Part shown: piece after piece, positions 1-10,788 of the stretch
How the letters are laid out: every line of letters starts with the position of its first letter
Numbering within the stretch: position 1 is the stretch's first letter
DNA from: Astropecten irregularis
Taxonomy: Eukaryota > Echinodermata > Asteroidea > Paxillosida > Astropectinidae
Assembly (NCBI GenBank): GCA_963971285.1
Contig: OZ020246.1
Location: forward strand, 22,241,217-22,305,216
DNA length: 64,000 nt
Reading direction: 5' to 3'
Notes under the pieces: generated by a model
The model's database searches: none
The model's input: only the letters and a program-made list of their open reading frames with translations
What the model was told of the DNA's origin: nothing
Made by a program: the position numbers and the translations under genes

Positions 1-73
1 CAAATTGACAAAGTACAAGTCGGAAACGGGAATAGAATTTGACTCTTCTTGGTATGTTACCATAAAAACCAGA

Positions 74-210
74 GGTCGATTTCACAAAGCCCTACGATCG
101 ATCGTAACCCGAGTTACAAAGGATACCCATCGTATCCTACGTAGGGCTGCAATGCATCACAAGCCCTACGACTGATAGTAAGTTACGATGAGTTTGGTGA
201 AATCAACCCC
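74..210. repeat. Short inverted-repeat element (MITE-like)
   Basis: The left end reads GGTCGATTTCACAAAGCCCT. The right end, read in reverse complement, is close to it (GGGTTGATTTCACCAAA). The interior holds further copies of the CCCTACGA word in both orientations. A related element with CAATTTCACGAAGC ends lies at 22859-23005. It is about 137 bp, non-coding, and most simply a non-autonomous DNA transposon. The superfamily is not clear because no convincing target duplication was found. Confidence 0.6.
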
Positions 211-2249
211 AGTTTACTTACTAGGCCCCTATGTGACAAAGCCAGTGCCATTATTATGAACATTCCACTACACAGTGAAGTCTTATACATGTGGTTTGGT
301 TGTTTCGGTTTCACACTCATGAACCCAGCAAAGAAGGGTCATAATGTTTATTACTTGGAGCACACAACTAAACATTTTTCCACCCAGGGAATGGCTAGCT
401 GTGAGGATAGATTTTATAATATACGAGAATGCCGACTACAATTCAGTGAACTACAGCCGTATACATGTCATTACATTGTAACTTACACTCCCCTAGAGAG
501 CTAACTGCACGTGACAGATTCACAGAATGTTTGCCCATTAGCTAGAGGAATATTTTTTTGGTAAAAGCATGACAGAAGTCAGGTGTGCCACACCTACTTG
601 ATAAACATGTAGGCCTATGTACATGTGCAATACATTGTATCTACAGAGATTTAAACACTATGCACAATATGCAGAATGTCCATAAAGGTAAACATTTATC
701 CCTGTATATCCACAGTGACTCTTGAGTATTCCTCAGACAATGGACTTTTCAGAGTACTAGTACACGGTAAACATACATAGCTTGCCAAGCAATGCTTCAT
801 TTTCCCAAGTACAACAGAGAAAGATATGGAGAAAATGCCTTTTGTTGGGGTAAGAACTACATGTACATCATCCATGATTCCAGCCCTTTATCCTTTTGTA
901 AACAAAGAAGATAACGAGGATGTTTATGGGTTGTTGCCATTCTTAATCACTGTACATATGGTACATGTATGATAATATGACATAATGGTTCATACAGCTA
1001 TTGGCTTGAACATGACTTAGCCCGGTTCATTTCAGAGTTCATAATCAAATGGTGCTATAGTACAGCAAATGTCCTTTTCCTTGGCATACATTCTAATGGT
1101 AATGCAGCTTCTCTGAAGTGTGATCTTTGTGTTCAAGGTGCATAAATGATTGCTGCCATGACTTACGGCCAATGGTTTGGTGCTTCAAGATGCTGGTTAA
1201 TTATAGTTTTACAAAAGAGATTAACCATTACCCTCATGCATACCACAATACACCACAATGTGGCTTGTGTGGTAATGCATGGTTTCAGATCCCCTGTTGA
1301 GACTGCAGTAATGTGCAGTAAGCAGCATTTGTCTTGTGTGGTACATTTAAGTGTAGAGGGTTAGGGTTAAAGGCTTATTACATGTACAACATGTATTATA
1401 ATACAAAATCTTAACCTGACTGAAAATATTTCTCAATCCATTTCCCAATCTCCAACAATATACATTGTAAATGCACCAAGAAGGCTCTGCCGTAATAAAT
1501 AGCAAACAGATGCAGCTGAGATATGAATGGACTAGGGTTCTGACAGGATGCCAAACATTGAGTATGAATATTGAGTTTACAAATTGTCTAACACATAAAT
1601 TACACACGATCCATGACGTCCCAAACAGGAAACGTGTGTGAACATAACACCTCTCATGATACCATAAAATGTATTCCTTCAATGCCTGTATGTTTGCTGA
1701 AGGTTCATCACTTTAGGGTTAAACACTTAGGGTGAATATTTCCTGGTTAAACATAATGACATACACGAAGTATTCAAAAACAGGATTTATTTCTGAAACA
1801 GAATCCATTCTCAGGTGTTCTCAGGCATTGGCAGCTCTCAATGGTTTGCCTTAGCCAGTATACCATTACAAAAACAGAGTTTCCATAATATGAAAGTAAC
1901 CAGGTGAGATCTACATGTAGAGCCAAACAAGTCCAACTCTCAAGAGTCAGTTGAATGATCTTTAAATGACTGAAGTTAGTGAAGTACATTCAGTCTGGTG
2001 GTTCACTGCCCTTTCCTTATTTACACATGGCATTTACTTGTAGACTTTACTTTTGATATCAGGATCCTCCTCTTATTCAAGTCTCTTATTCAAGCCTCTT
2101 ATTCAAGCCTTGCTATTTCATAAAATAAAAGCCTACAGTTGGCCACAATGCAGCATCCATAGTCATCATCATCATGCATCGCTCAATCAAGCAAGCTTTC
2201 CAAATGAACTGTGTGATACCTGATCAATGGCAACATTGTCATGAACTAC
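211..2249. other. Non-coding stretch left of the putative minus-strand gene
   Basis: Open frames here are short and match nothing I recognise. CA/TG-rich words such as ACATGTAC recur, and imperfect copies of CTCTTATTCAAG lie near 2070-2110. It may contain downstream intron or exon sequence of the minus-strand gene that starts near 2958, but I could not place another exon with confidence. Confidence 0.4.
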
Positions 2250-2309
2250 CTTAGAGAGAAACCGGGCAGCCTTCATGACAAACCTTTCTCCATCTTCGCC
2301 AGGGTAGTG
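2250..2309 (-). CDS. Putative internal coding exon, unrecognised protein
   Basis: On the minus strand this 60-bp segment follows a CACAG acceptor and ends with AAG before GTAG. It is open with no stop and codes for 20 residues, HYPGEDGERFVMKAARFLSK, a soluble-looking peptide with mixed charges. It starts and ends in phase 0, so it joins in frame to the putative first coding exon at 2929-2958 about 620 bp upstream on this strand. I do not recognise the family. The downstream exons would lie further left, possibly outside the window. A chance open segment between splice-like sites remains possible. Confidence 0.4.
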
Positions 2310-2928
2310 CTGTGTGAATTAATCATGACCACAATGTACAGTCTTCCGCATTTCATGAATATTATGTAAATCCCTCTACGGATTATACATGTAATGATAT
2401 CACTAGAACTATAGTCTGATGGAAAAAGGAGTTCTAACATTTCAGATCCCTGGACAGCAGTAGGCACATGAATTACAAGAAAAAACCCAGAATAATTCAT
2501 CTCAGCCAACATTTCTGATTAAAAATGCCACATCATGTACATGTACATTGCTTTGCAAAAAGTTCCCCGCACCAAAAAAAAAAAGGAACATCCTGCATAT
2601 TTGAAGCAATCAAATCGAGGCTTGGATTCAAAATAGTCTGGTACCTGTTTTCTTTTTAGAATTGGTGTTAGCTTTTCCAAAGGGTATACAAGGCATGCGA
2701 CAAAATGGATGCGCCATGAATAAGGCCTGTTTAAGTCTTTCACTCAATTGTAATTGAATCATACCAAATTAAGATAAAACTTTTTACACAGTTGGAATCC
2801 ATATCCCATATCCATTATATAATGTACTTAAGCATCTGGTGTGCATATGAGCCCATTCAAATCGCACACATATTTATTACACCACATCAATTAAATTAAT
2901 GTTCACAAAAACGTTCACAATTTCTTAC

Positions 2929-3006
2929 CTTTTCTTCCAATGCCTGTAGCACTGACATGGCTAGTTGAAGGTGTCCACCAGCAACAAGCGAAATTCAGGA
3001 AGTGTA
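2929..3006 (-). CDS. Putative first coding exon with start codon, unrecognised protein
   Basis: The minus strand shows an acceptor (CTCCTGCAG) before 3006 and a strong donor AAG/GTAAGA after 2929. Within it, an ATG at 2958-2956 has G at -3 and opens the frame MSVLQALEEK, ending in phase 0. The part from 3006 to 2959 is then 5' untranslated; it has a stop in the same frame. The next candidate exon is 2250-2309, also phase 0. The splice sites and start context look real, but with only 30 reading-frame residues over two exons no function can be assigned. Confidence 0.42.
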
Positions 3007-3488
3007 CTGCAGGAGTATACATAAAATGAAATGATGCATAATTAATCTGAACCAATTTGGGTGTCAATTGTTAAGATCAGTTTTAAAGTAAACTAATATT
3101 AACATGAAACATCAAACATTTCCTCGTTATTAGACCTAATATACGTGTACAATGAGATTTATGAATATGATGCATTGTGCACAATTCTTTTTGTTTCTAT
3201 TGTAAATAAGTAAACTAATGTACCTTGTGGAAAGTCAGTTTTACTTTCACTATTAGTATCAAAACTACACATATACATGTAATTTCTAGAAACTTTGCAT
3301 ACTGAAAATGAAAACCTGACTAGAGCTCAACATAGCATACAATTACAAGACATATGCAAATTCAATGATAAAACCAAAGTCACAGAGAGTATATGTAGCT
3401 ATATTTATTTATAACTTAGAAAGGAAATCTTTCCATTTCACATATTATCATCAAATCATCGCAATGGGAACATTTTGGACTGGTCTTA
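3007..3488. other. No gene seen
   Basis: AT-rich sequence with only short unrecognised frames. If the minus-strand exon ending at 3006 is real, this would be its upstream intron. Confidence 0.4.
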
Positions 3489-3575
3489 AGTCATTGAAAC
3501 GTGAACAAAGAAATATTGACTGGATTTGGATTCGAACCTGCAACCCTCAAAACACTGTAACCTTGGTTTACCTTT
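3489..3575 (-). repeat. tRNA-derived SINE fragment
   Basis: The stretch around TTGACTGGATTTGGATTCGAACCTGC contains a B-box-like core (GGTTCGAATCC on the minus strand), followed by a degraded acceptor-side half. It is preceded by TCATTGAAACGTGAACAAAG, a body sequence that also precedes the B-box-like motifs at 3857 and 36718. The shared body and tRNA-like head mark it as a SINE, not a tRNA gene. Confidence 0.6.
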
Positions 3576-3856
3576 CAATGACATTTCTCATATTGTTTGA
3601 GAGTATGAACTCTGCCAAAAAGTGCCAATACGTAAAGTGGCCAAACTGCGAGGGAAAGATTTCCATACACTTGACACACTGTGCACTAGCCCAGCCTCTA
3701 TGATGGGACCAAACTGAAGAGTTCTAACTTCTAGTTCTATGTCAATAATTAACCAAATTAAATGCTTCCCACTTTTTACAGGTTAAACTAAAACTATTAA
3801 ACTGAAAAGTGTACATTGTAAGCCACATTAAGAATGTTAACAATAACATGGTTTAT

Positions 3857-3912
3857 TTTATTGAAAAGTGAACAAAGAAAAAATTGGCTGAAGCGGGATT
3901 CGAACCGAATAC
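3857..3912 (-). repeat. tRNA-derived SINE fragment, truncated by minisatellite
   Basis: The sequence TTGAAAAGTGAACAAAG followed by a GCGGGATTCGAACCG B-box-like core matches the SINE body and head seen at 3489 and 36718. It stops at the TCTCGAGAA minisatellite that begins at about 3923. Confidence 0.55.
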
Positions 3913-3922
3913 AAAATGACTT

Positions 3923-4084
3923 GGAATTCTCAAGAAATTCTCGAGAATTCTCGAGAGTTCTCGCGAGTTCCTCGAGAATTCTCGAGAGTTCTCGCGAGTT
4001 CTCGAGAAATTCTCGAGAGTTCTCGCGAGTTCTCGAGAAATTCTCGAGAACTCTCGGGAATTCTCGAGAACTCTCGAGAATTCT
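3923..4084. repeat. TCTCGAGAA/TCTCGCGAG minisatellite
   Basis: About 160 bp of imperfect repeats built from GAATTCTCGAGA, GAGTTCTCGCGA and related words. Each word is nearly self-complementary, so the array can form many alternative hairpins and is open in several frames on both strands. The resulting serine/arginine/glutamate/phenylalanine-rich frames are by-products of the repeat. Confidence 0.85.
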
Positions 4085-4086
4085 GC

Positions 4087-4686
4087 ACGTGTAGATCAGG
4101 GAGTAGACTGGTGCCGTTCGCTCCATTGCACGTAAATGGAATGTAGACTGGACAGGGTACTAGGAAAGAGTTAAATTCTTATGTATTTCCTTATATTATT
4201 TCGCAAAGCACTGTGGGAAATTTGCCGCAGAATCCAAGGCAAATTGTATGTACTGAGATTTGGGCCGAAAATTGCTCGTTTTGTCGAAATCCAAAATGAT
4301 AATTGAATTTTGTTTCTTCTGAATGCTTCTTCACGACATCAGGAACACCAGGGTGAGTCATTATGCCACAGATCGCTAAATAACAGTCATTTTAGGGGTG
4401 GGGAATTCTAAACAGATGACTTCCATATTGATTGACCTGTAGCCCTATATACGACAACAACGTCAGGAGTAATATTGGGCTACAGTTACTGCAGCTAGGT
4501 TGAGTGTTGACATGAACGTCCTCTCCAAAACATCCAATACTATGCCACAGCCTGGTTAATTAAGTAAAGTAAGGCTTAGGCAATGACTAGAAATGCTAAT
4601 TAATTTTGTTACAAAACCAAAACAATTTTTTGCATTTTTGCCATCTTCTTCTTGGTTTTGGAACAAGACATTTTCACAAATAGGCC
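4087..4686. other. No gene seen
   Basis: Mixed-composition sequence with no open frame of note and no clear inverted or tandem repeat. It separates the minisatellite from the 855-bp foldback element. Confidence 0.4.
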
Positions 4687-4695
4687 TAGTAGGCC

Positions 4696-5550
4696 TACTT
4701 CTAGATTTAGAAGGCTACTCCGTGAGCCTTCTAGCACTCTTACTTTTCGGGGTGCCATAACGCTATGGGTTTTGAAAACAACAATTGATAGATGAAATTT
4801 TGGTGAAACATTGCAGCACCTACCGCCACTCCTAGATCGTGAATTCCCCTGAATTATTTTTTTTCCTGATCCTCATACATCGGTTATGCTTGTGCAGTCT
4901 CATTTTTGTAATTGATCCACAACTTTTCGAGAAAAAATTTGACTTTCTGTGTCACTCCACTTGCCGAAATGTCCGATGTTTACCTGCTGCTTGAAGTGGT
5001 CTAGTCCGCATGCGCATGATTGAATCTACCATTTTCTGAAGGGGTGCAACTTGACTTCACTGGTTCCCCCGGTTGCTGCATGCATTGAAATGAGTCTGCA
5101 TGTGCGTGGATACCAGTTGTTGAAGCTTTATCTTTTTTATTGAGGCTGGCTCCCACTTACTGTGTGGTGTGCATGTGGCATGCATGATTTTCATGTCTCC
5201 TTCAATAAGCACACCCCTATACAATAATGCTTTTGCCCATACTATAAAATTTATGAATGAACTCGAAATTAAAAATCTTTCCTGAAGTGGAGTGCCACAG
5301 AAAGTCGCATTTTTTCTCGAAAAGTTGTGGATCAATTGCAAAAATGAGACTGCACAAGCATAACGGATGTATGAGGATCAAGAAAAAAATAATTCAGGGG
5401 AATTCACGATCTAGGAGTGGCGGTAGGTGCTGCAATGTTTCACCAAAATTTCATCTATCAATTGTTGTTTTTAAAACCCATAGCGTTACGGCACCCCGAA
5501 AAGTAAGAGTGCTAGAAGGCTCACGGAGTAGCCTTCTAAATCTAGAAGTA
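4696..5550. mobile_element. 855-bp foldback DNA transposon, non-autonomous
   Basis: Two arms of about 267 bp (4696-4962 and 5284-5550) are inverted copies with only scattered differences. The ends read TACTTCTAGATTTAGAAGG and its complement. A 9-bp direct repeat, TAGTAGGCC, sits immediately outside both ends (4687-4695 and 5551-5559) and is the target-site duplication. The loop of about 320 bp has no transposase-like frame. Nine-base duplications with long inverted repeats are typical of Mutator-like elements, but without a transposase the superfamily is inference. Confidence 0.88.
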
Positions 5551-5559
5551 TAGTAGGCC

Positions 5560-6233
5560 TATCTATAATATAATCTATCTATAATTTCTCCAGTTATGAA
5601 CAGTCAAGTAATTGGATTAAAGCGATACTCTATGAGATAGGTATGCTCGTCTTAAATACTGACCAGAATCACCAGGTTTGTGTTACAGGTCGGTAATTAT
5701 TCTAGTCGAAATTTTCATTTGACTTCATATCGGCTGTGATAACCACTAACCAGACTACACGTCCAGCATTTCATGCATGTCATAGTACTTCCTGATTAAA
5801 CACACTGGAACAAGCAACCCACTCCACCAAAATACCATCAAACTACGCCTATTACAAAACTAAGGTCTCCTAAATCCCACACAGCTCCCCCATAAATAAG
5901 AAATACCTTGAATACCGAGAAATTCGGTTCGAAATTGAATCGTTTTTCGCATCAAACAAAACCCACCTCCACGTCAAAATGGCCGACACAACCACTTCAC
6001 TTTATCTTTGACCTCAAAATCAATTCGCCAATTTATATTTACAAATTTCCCACGTATTAAAACATATTTTTACGACGATTTATGTCAATTGAGAATAAAA
6101 GGAAGACAAAAATGCCCAATATTAATTTCACCGATGAAATCGTGGAAACTTTTGTACAAACAAGTAGATCCGGAAACACCCTCTTCAAAACGTGAGTAAA
6201 ATGTCCCAAACTCGTGGCATCAAAAAACGTCAC
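5560..6233. other. No gene seen
   Basis: Spacer between two foldback elements with no supported coding or repeat feature. It ends at the CCACTAGCG duplication that flanks the giant element. Confidence 0.4.
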
Positions 6234-6258
6234 CCACTAGCGACCTAACTGAACCTAG

Positions 6259-6327
6259 CCGCGGTCTCAGCCGCGGTCTCAGCCGCGGTTTCAGCCGCGG
6301 TTTCAGCCGCGGTCTCAGCCGCGGTTT
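6259..6327 (+). repeat. CCGCGG 12-bp subterminal tandem repeats, left
   Basis: Six tandem copies of CCGCGGTCTCAG or CCGCGGTTTCAG lie 16 bp inside the left end of the giant foldback element. The order of TCT and TTT variants is the same, in mirror image, as at the right end (19885-19953). Subterminal repeats of this kind are often transposase-binding arrays in DNA transposons; that role is inference here. Confidence 0.8.
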
Positions 6328-6420
6328 AAGAAATGCAGAATCCATGCAGTAAAAGGAGGTATGATTTTGCATATTGAAACAACGATTTTAACCACATAAT
6401 TTAAAAAATACCGGCTTTTT

Positions 6421-8290
6421 TTGCAGATTCTAGTTTATCCATCCTTTGGCCAGATCATATTATGGAGGGGGCAAAATCCGTCCACTAATTATATGTTAAT
6501 TAGGGGTCTAATTAAGAGACCGCATTCCCATGCCTCTAACGCGGAATACGGTATAAAGCCTGAAAATACTGCTCCGTAAAAACAAAATGTACACCACATA
6601 CTTTTGAAAATGCTCATTTTTATTGCAGATTCCAATCAATCCATCCTCTGGGCAGATCAAATTTTGTAGCAGGAAAAATCGGTCCACTAATTATGTGTTA
6701 ATTAGGCGTCTAATTAAGAGACCGCATTCCCATACCTCTTACGCGTAATACATATGCGCCTGAAAATACTGCTCCGTAAAAACAAAATGTACACCACATA
6801 CTTTTGAAAATGCTCATTTTTATTGCAGATTCCAATCAATCCATCCTCTGGGCAGACCAAATTTTGTAGCAGGAAAAATCGGTCCACTAATTATGTGTTA
6901 ATTAGGCGTCTAATTAAGATACCGCATTCCCCTACCTATAACGCGTAATACATATGCGGCTGAAAATACTGCTCCGTAAAAACAAAATGTACACCACATA
7001 CTTTTGAAAATGCTCATTTTTATTGCAGATTCCAATCAATCCATCCTCTGGGCAGATCAAATTTTGTAGCAGGAAAAATCGGTCCACTAATTATGTGTTA
7101 ATTAGGCGTCTAATTAAGAGACCGCATTCCCATACCTCTTACGCGTAATACATATGCGCCTGAAAATACTGCTCCGTAAAAACAAAATGTACACCACATA
7201 CTTTTGAAAATGCTTATTTTTATTGCAGATTCCAATCAATCCATCCTCTGGGCAGATCAAATTTTGTAGCAGGAAAAATCGGTCCACTAATTATGTGTTA
7301 ATTAGGCGTCTAATTAAGAGACCGCATTCCCATACCTCTTACGCGTAATACATATGCGGCTGAAAATACTGCTCCGTAAAAACAAAATGTACACCACATA
7401 CTTTTGAAAATGCTAATTTTTATTGCAGATTCCAATCAATCCATCCTCTGGGCAGATCAAATTTTGTAGCAGGAAAAATCGGTCCACTAATTATGTGTTA
7501 ATTAGGCGTCTAATTAAGATACCGCATTCCCCTACCTATAACGCGTAATACATATGCGCCTGAAAATACTGCTCCGTAAAAACAAAATGTACACCACATA
7601 CTTTTGAAAATGCTCATTTTTATTGCAGATTCCAATCAATCCATCCTCTGGGCAGATCAAATTTTGTAGCAGGAAAAATCGGTCCACTAATTATGTGTTA
7701 ATTAGGCGTCTAATTAAGAGACCGCATTCCCATACCTCTTACGCGTAATACATATGCGCCTGAAAATACTGCTCCGTAAAAACAAAATGTACACCACATA
7801 CTTTTGAAAATGCTAATTTTTATTGCAGATTCCAATCAATCCATCCTCTGGGCAGATCAAATTTTGTAGCAGGAAAAATCGGTCCACTAATTATGTGTTA
7901 ATTAGGCGTCTAATTAAGATACCGCATTCCCCTACCTATAACGCGTAATACATATGCGCCTGAAAATACTGCTCCGTAAAAACAAAATGTACACCACATA
8001 CTTTTGAAAATGCTCATTTTTATTGCAGATTCCAATCAATCCATCCTCTGGGCAGATCAAATTTTGTAGCAGGAAAAATCGGTCCACTAATTATGTGTTA
8101 ATTAGGCGTCTAATTAAGAGACCGCATTCCCATACCTCTTACGCGTAATACATATGCGCCTGAAAATACTGCTCCGTAAAAACAAAATGTACACCACATA
8201 CTTTTGAAAATGCTAATTTTTATTCCAGATTCCAATCAATCCATCCTCTGGGCAGATCAAATTTTGTAGCAGGAAAAATCGGTCCACTAA
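6421..8290 (+). repeat. Left tandem array of a 200-bp unit
   Basis: The phrase GCTCCGTAAAAACAAAATGT occurs at 6571 and then every 200 bp to 8171, nine times, so the period is exact. Each unit also contains GGTCCACTAATTATGTGTTA and a GCATTCC...ACGCG segment. Two unit variants (GAGACCGCATTCCCATACC and GATACCGCATTCCCCTACC) partly alternate, giving traces of a 400-bp higher-order period. The outermost unit is the most diverged and merges with the terminal inverted repeat. The array ends mid-unit at about 8290. Confidence 0.93.
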
Positions 8291-8544
8291 TCATTTTCCT
8301 TTACAGTATACAGTTTACATTAAGTATAAAGGTTATAAAATACACGCAAATCTTGAATTTCAAACAAAAACATTAATAGAAATGCATCGATGAGCATGTC
8401 GTCTTTGTAAACAGCTTTATTTATAATTTTTGTATACATTTATAAAATGGTGTAAACTTTTTTAAAGTAGCAAAGTGTTAAAAATTGCGAAAACAACTTA
8501 CTGTGACTGTTAAGGAACACAGGCTCAGGATGGCGATGATATAA
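8291..8544. other. Left edge of the foldback spacer, no gene seen
   Basis: AT-rich sequence between the end of the left array and the first readable retrotransposon segment. No frame or repeat recognised. Confidence 0.4.
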
Positions 8545-8815
8545 ATGTAAATGACCCACATAAAATTGCTGAGCATTTCAACCAGTATTTTGTAGACATT
8601 GGAATAAATCCTGCCTCCACAAGTTCCTCATATAGTACATCCGATCCAATTAAATATATCAATGCTGACTTTCCCATTTCCTTATTCATAAGCCCTATTA
8701 CTCAGGAAGAACTCCTTGATTGTATTAATAAACTTCCTAATAAGGAAAGTTCTGGACATGATGAATTTGATAATATACTAATCAAAGATGTAGCTCCTTT
8801 TATTGTCCAACCTTT
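8545..8815 (+). pseudogene. Decayed non-LTR retrotransposon, segment upstream of and into reverse transcriptase
   Basis: Translation gives IAEHFNQYFVDIG, then ITQEELLDCINKLPNKESSG and a following aspartate-rich stretch. These resemble the N-terminal part of LINE reverse transcriptases of the CR1/Jockey type, where a phenylalanine-asparagine-rich segment precedes a pattern of the form I..L....S.G.D. The frame is interrupted at 8816 by a MITE half and resumes after 9005 with a large part of the reverse transcriptase missing. It cannot make an active enzyme. Confidence 0.75.
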
Positions 8816-9005
8816 AAAGATGATACCATAGTTTTTCATACTTTGGTTTTTATCAAAGATATACAGATTCATGGGCAAAAATATCAAGACAGATACAGTA
8901 ACAGTCATCTGTGAAAATTTCAGTCCCATAAGGTGCACACTTTTTGAGAAAACAGTGAAAAACGGCCACAGTATTTCTGAAGTCCTTTTTCTTTTATTTT
9001 TGATC
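8816..9005. mobile_element. Half copy of the TTAA MITE family
   Basis: The segment from TTAAAGATGATACC to TTTTATTTTTGATCTT matches one half of the TTAA-flanked MITE family seen complete at 20751-21108, including CATACTTTGG, ATTCATGGGCAAAAATATCAAG and GGCCACAGTATTTCTGAAG-like blocks. The other terminus is absent. It splits the retrotransposon remnant. Confidence 0.75.
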
Positions 9006-9523
9006 TTACATTTATATGATATTAGAGGTACAGCACTTGACTGGTTTAAAGATTACTTAGGAAATAGTTGTGTGGCAAAATAAAAAGTCTAGAAATCACT
9101 TAATTGTGGTGTTCCTCAGGGATCAATCCTTGGGCCCATCTTATTTCTTATTTATATTAATGATACTTGTAATTCTTCAAAACTTCTGACTTTTGTCCTT
9201 TTTGCAGATGACACAAGATTAAATTTAACAATAATGATTGATATTAAAAGGGTTGAGTCCTGTACCTTCCTGGGTGTCATTATTGATGACAAGCTAACGT
9301 GGAAAAATCACTGTCCGAAAGTTCTTACACTTGCAGCTCGGAACCTTGGCATTCTTAGAAAACTTAAATATTATGCGCCATCTTGTATCCTACTTTCCAT
9401 TTTTAATACATTATAATTACCCTATCTACAATATGGCATATTGCTTGGGGAAACACCCTCAAAACCCTTCTTGATAAATTGTTCATTGTCCAAAAGAAAT
9501 CCTTAAGAGTGATAAACGGATCT
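9006..9523 (+). pseudogene. Decayed non-LTR retrotransposon, reverse transcriptase core to C-terminus
   Basis: Readable blocks are GTALDWFKDYLGNS, then CGVPQGSILGPILFLIYIND, then LFADDTRLN, and finally ESCTFLGVIIDDKLTW. GVPQGS.LGP and the F-ADD catalytic motif are hallmark reverse transcriptase motifs of LINEs, and FLG..ID..L.W is the conserved thumb-side motif. Stop codons separate the first two blocks, and sequence is missing between the ADD block and the FLG block. At 9518-9523 the frame is cut by the insertion of another element with a GGATCT duplication and continues at 10789. Confidence 0.88.
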
Positions 9524-10782
9524 TATGGTGTTCCATTTGTGCCGTTAACGCGTCGCATTTCTTTTTGCCGTCGCATTTTTTTTTTGCCGTCGCATTTTTT
9601 TTTTTGCGCCGCATTTTTTTTTTCCGTCGCCTTTTTTTTTTGCGGCGCATTTTTTTGACGGTTATGTAAATAGTTATAAGGAGTCCTCTTGAATTTCAAT
9701 TTCCACCTCCATGATAGTGCTAAAAATTGCAAAAAGAAGCTTATATCAGTGTTATCGAGCCCAGAAAAACTTCAAGCGGCATACAGTTTGTAGTTTGTAG
9801 TGGGGGGGGGGGGGGGTTAAGATAGAAGGTAGGGTTGGGAGAGGGTCGTGGTATAAACGAAGGCAAAGAAATGTGCCCGCCCCTCCATAACTGCCCCTTT
9901 CACACCGGGCCTTACGTACAGTTGCGTAGCGTAGGGAGTGTACGCTGCCTATACGTTGCCCTACGTACGCTGTTCCTACGCTACTCTACGCAGAGTACGC
10001 AGGAGTACGCAGGAGTACGCGAGATGTACGCAAAAACTTAAACATGTTTAATTTGTTCGCGTACGTGGCGCAGAGCACTAGACACCAGACGTTATACGCA
10101 GTTTTAACGCAAGTCTACGCAACACTACGCTTCTGTACGCCATGCCTACGCAATAGTACGCTACCCTACGTCTGTTATACGCAACCTACGCGCCTGTACG
10201 CAAATAGTATTATGCTGGTATAGGTGTGCGGTGCCTCTGTACTGGGTACGCAACCATACGCCACACACATTTTACGCAGGCTCACCTAGAGTACGCAACC
10301 TTATTTCGACGTACAAGATACGCAACACCACGCAACTCTAAGTTGACCCGGTGTGAAAGGGGCTAATTAAACCCACATGCGGCGGACACAGGTCACAGGG
10401 GGAAAGAAACCAGCGGAACTAACATAATTAAGTGTGGAAATCAGTTAATTAACATTCCAACTGAGAAGAACAGGGGTGTTCCTTGCCTTGTTTCTAGCAA
10501 TGCCTTGCAGAAAATATAAATCAACCAGATATGTTAATGTAACGCGTTTTGTAAATAATGTTTTAAGCCCCCCCCCCCCCCCCCCCCCCGCATAAAAGGG
10601 ATACAAACAAAGGGCTCAGCATATAATCCCAAAAAAAATGCGACGAAAAAAAAAAGGCGCCGCAAAAAAAAAAGGCGACGAAAAAAAAAAAGGCGCCGCA
10701 AAAAAAAAAAAGGCGCCGCAAAAAAAAAAATGCGACGGCAAAAAAACCCGCTACGCGTTAACGGCACAAATGGAACACCATA
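9524..10782. mobile_element. Foldback element inserted in the retrotransposon
   Basis: The ends are TATGGTGTTCC and GGAACACCATA with inverted match extending through CATTTGTGCCGTTAACGCG. GGATCT is duplicated outside both ends (9518-9523 and 10783-10788). Removing the element and one duplication rejoins the retrotransposon frame without a gap, so the boundaries are firm. Inside each end are inverted tracts of CGTCGCA or CGCCGCA separated by runs of T or A, then a G15 run on the left (about 9802) and a C22 run on the right (about 10568). No transposase is visible. Confidence 0.87.
9893..10363. mobile_element. MITE with GCCCCTTTCACACCGGG ends, TACGC-rich interior
   Basis: The left end GCCCCTTTCACACCGGG and right end CCCGGTGTGAAAGGGGC are perfect inverted repeats of 17 bp. 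The interior is made almost entirely of TACGC and GCGTA words, with TACGCAGGAG repeated. It lies inside the foldback element at 9524-10782, making a third nesting level in the spacer. The flanks are similar but do not give a clean duplication. Confidence 0.8.
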
Positions 10783-10788
10783 GGATCT

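Noticed and set aside
3797-4146. Open frames with SREFSRVLE-type repeats on both strands
   Set aside because: They are translations of the TCTCGAGAA minisatellite in several frames.
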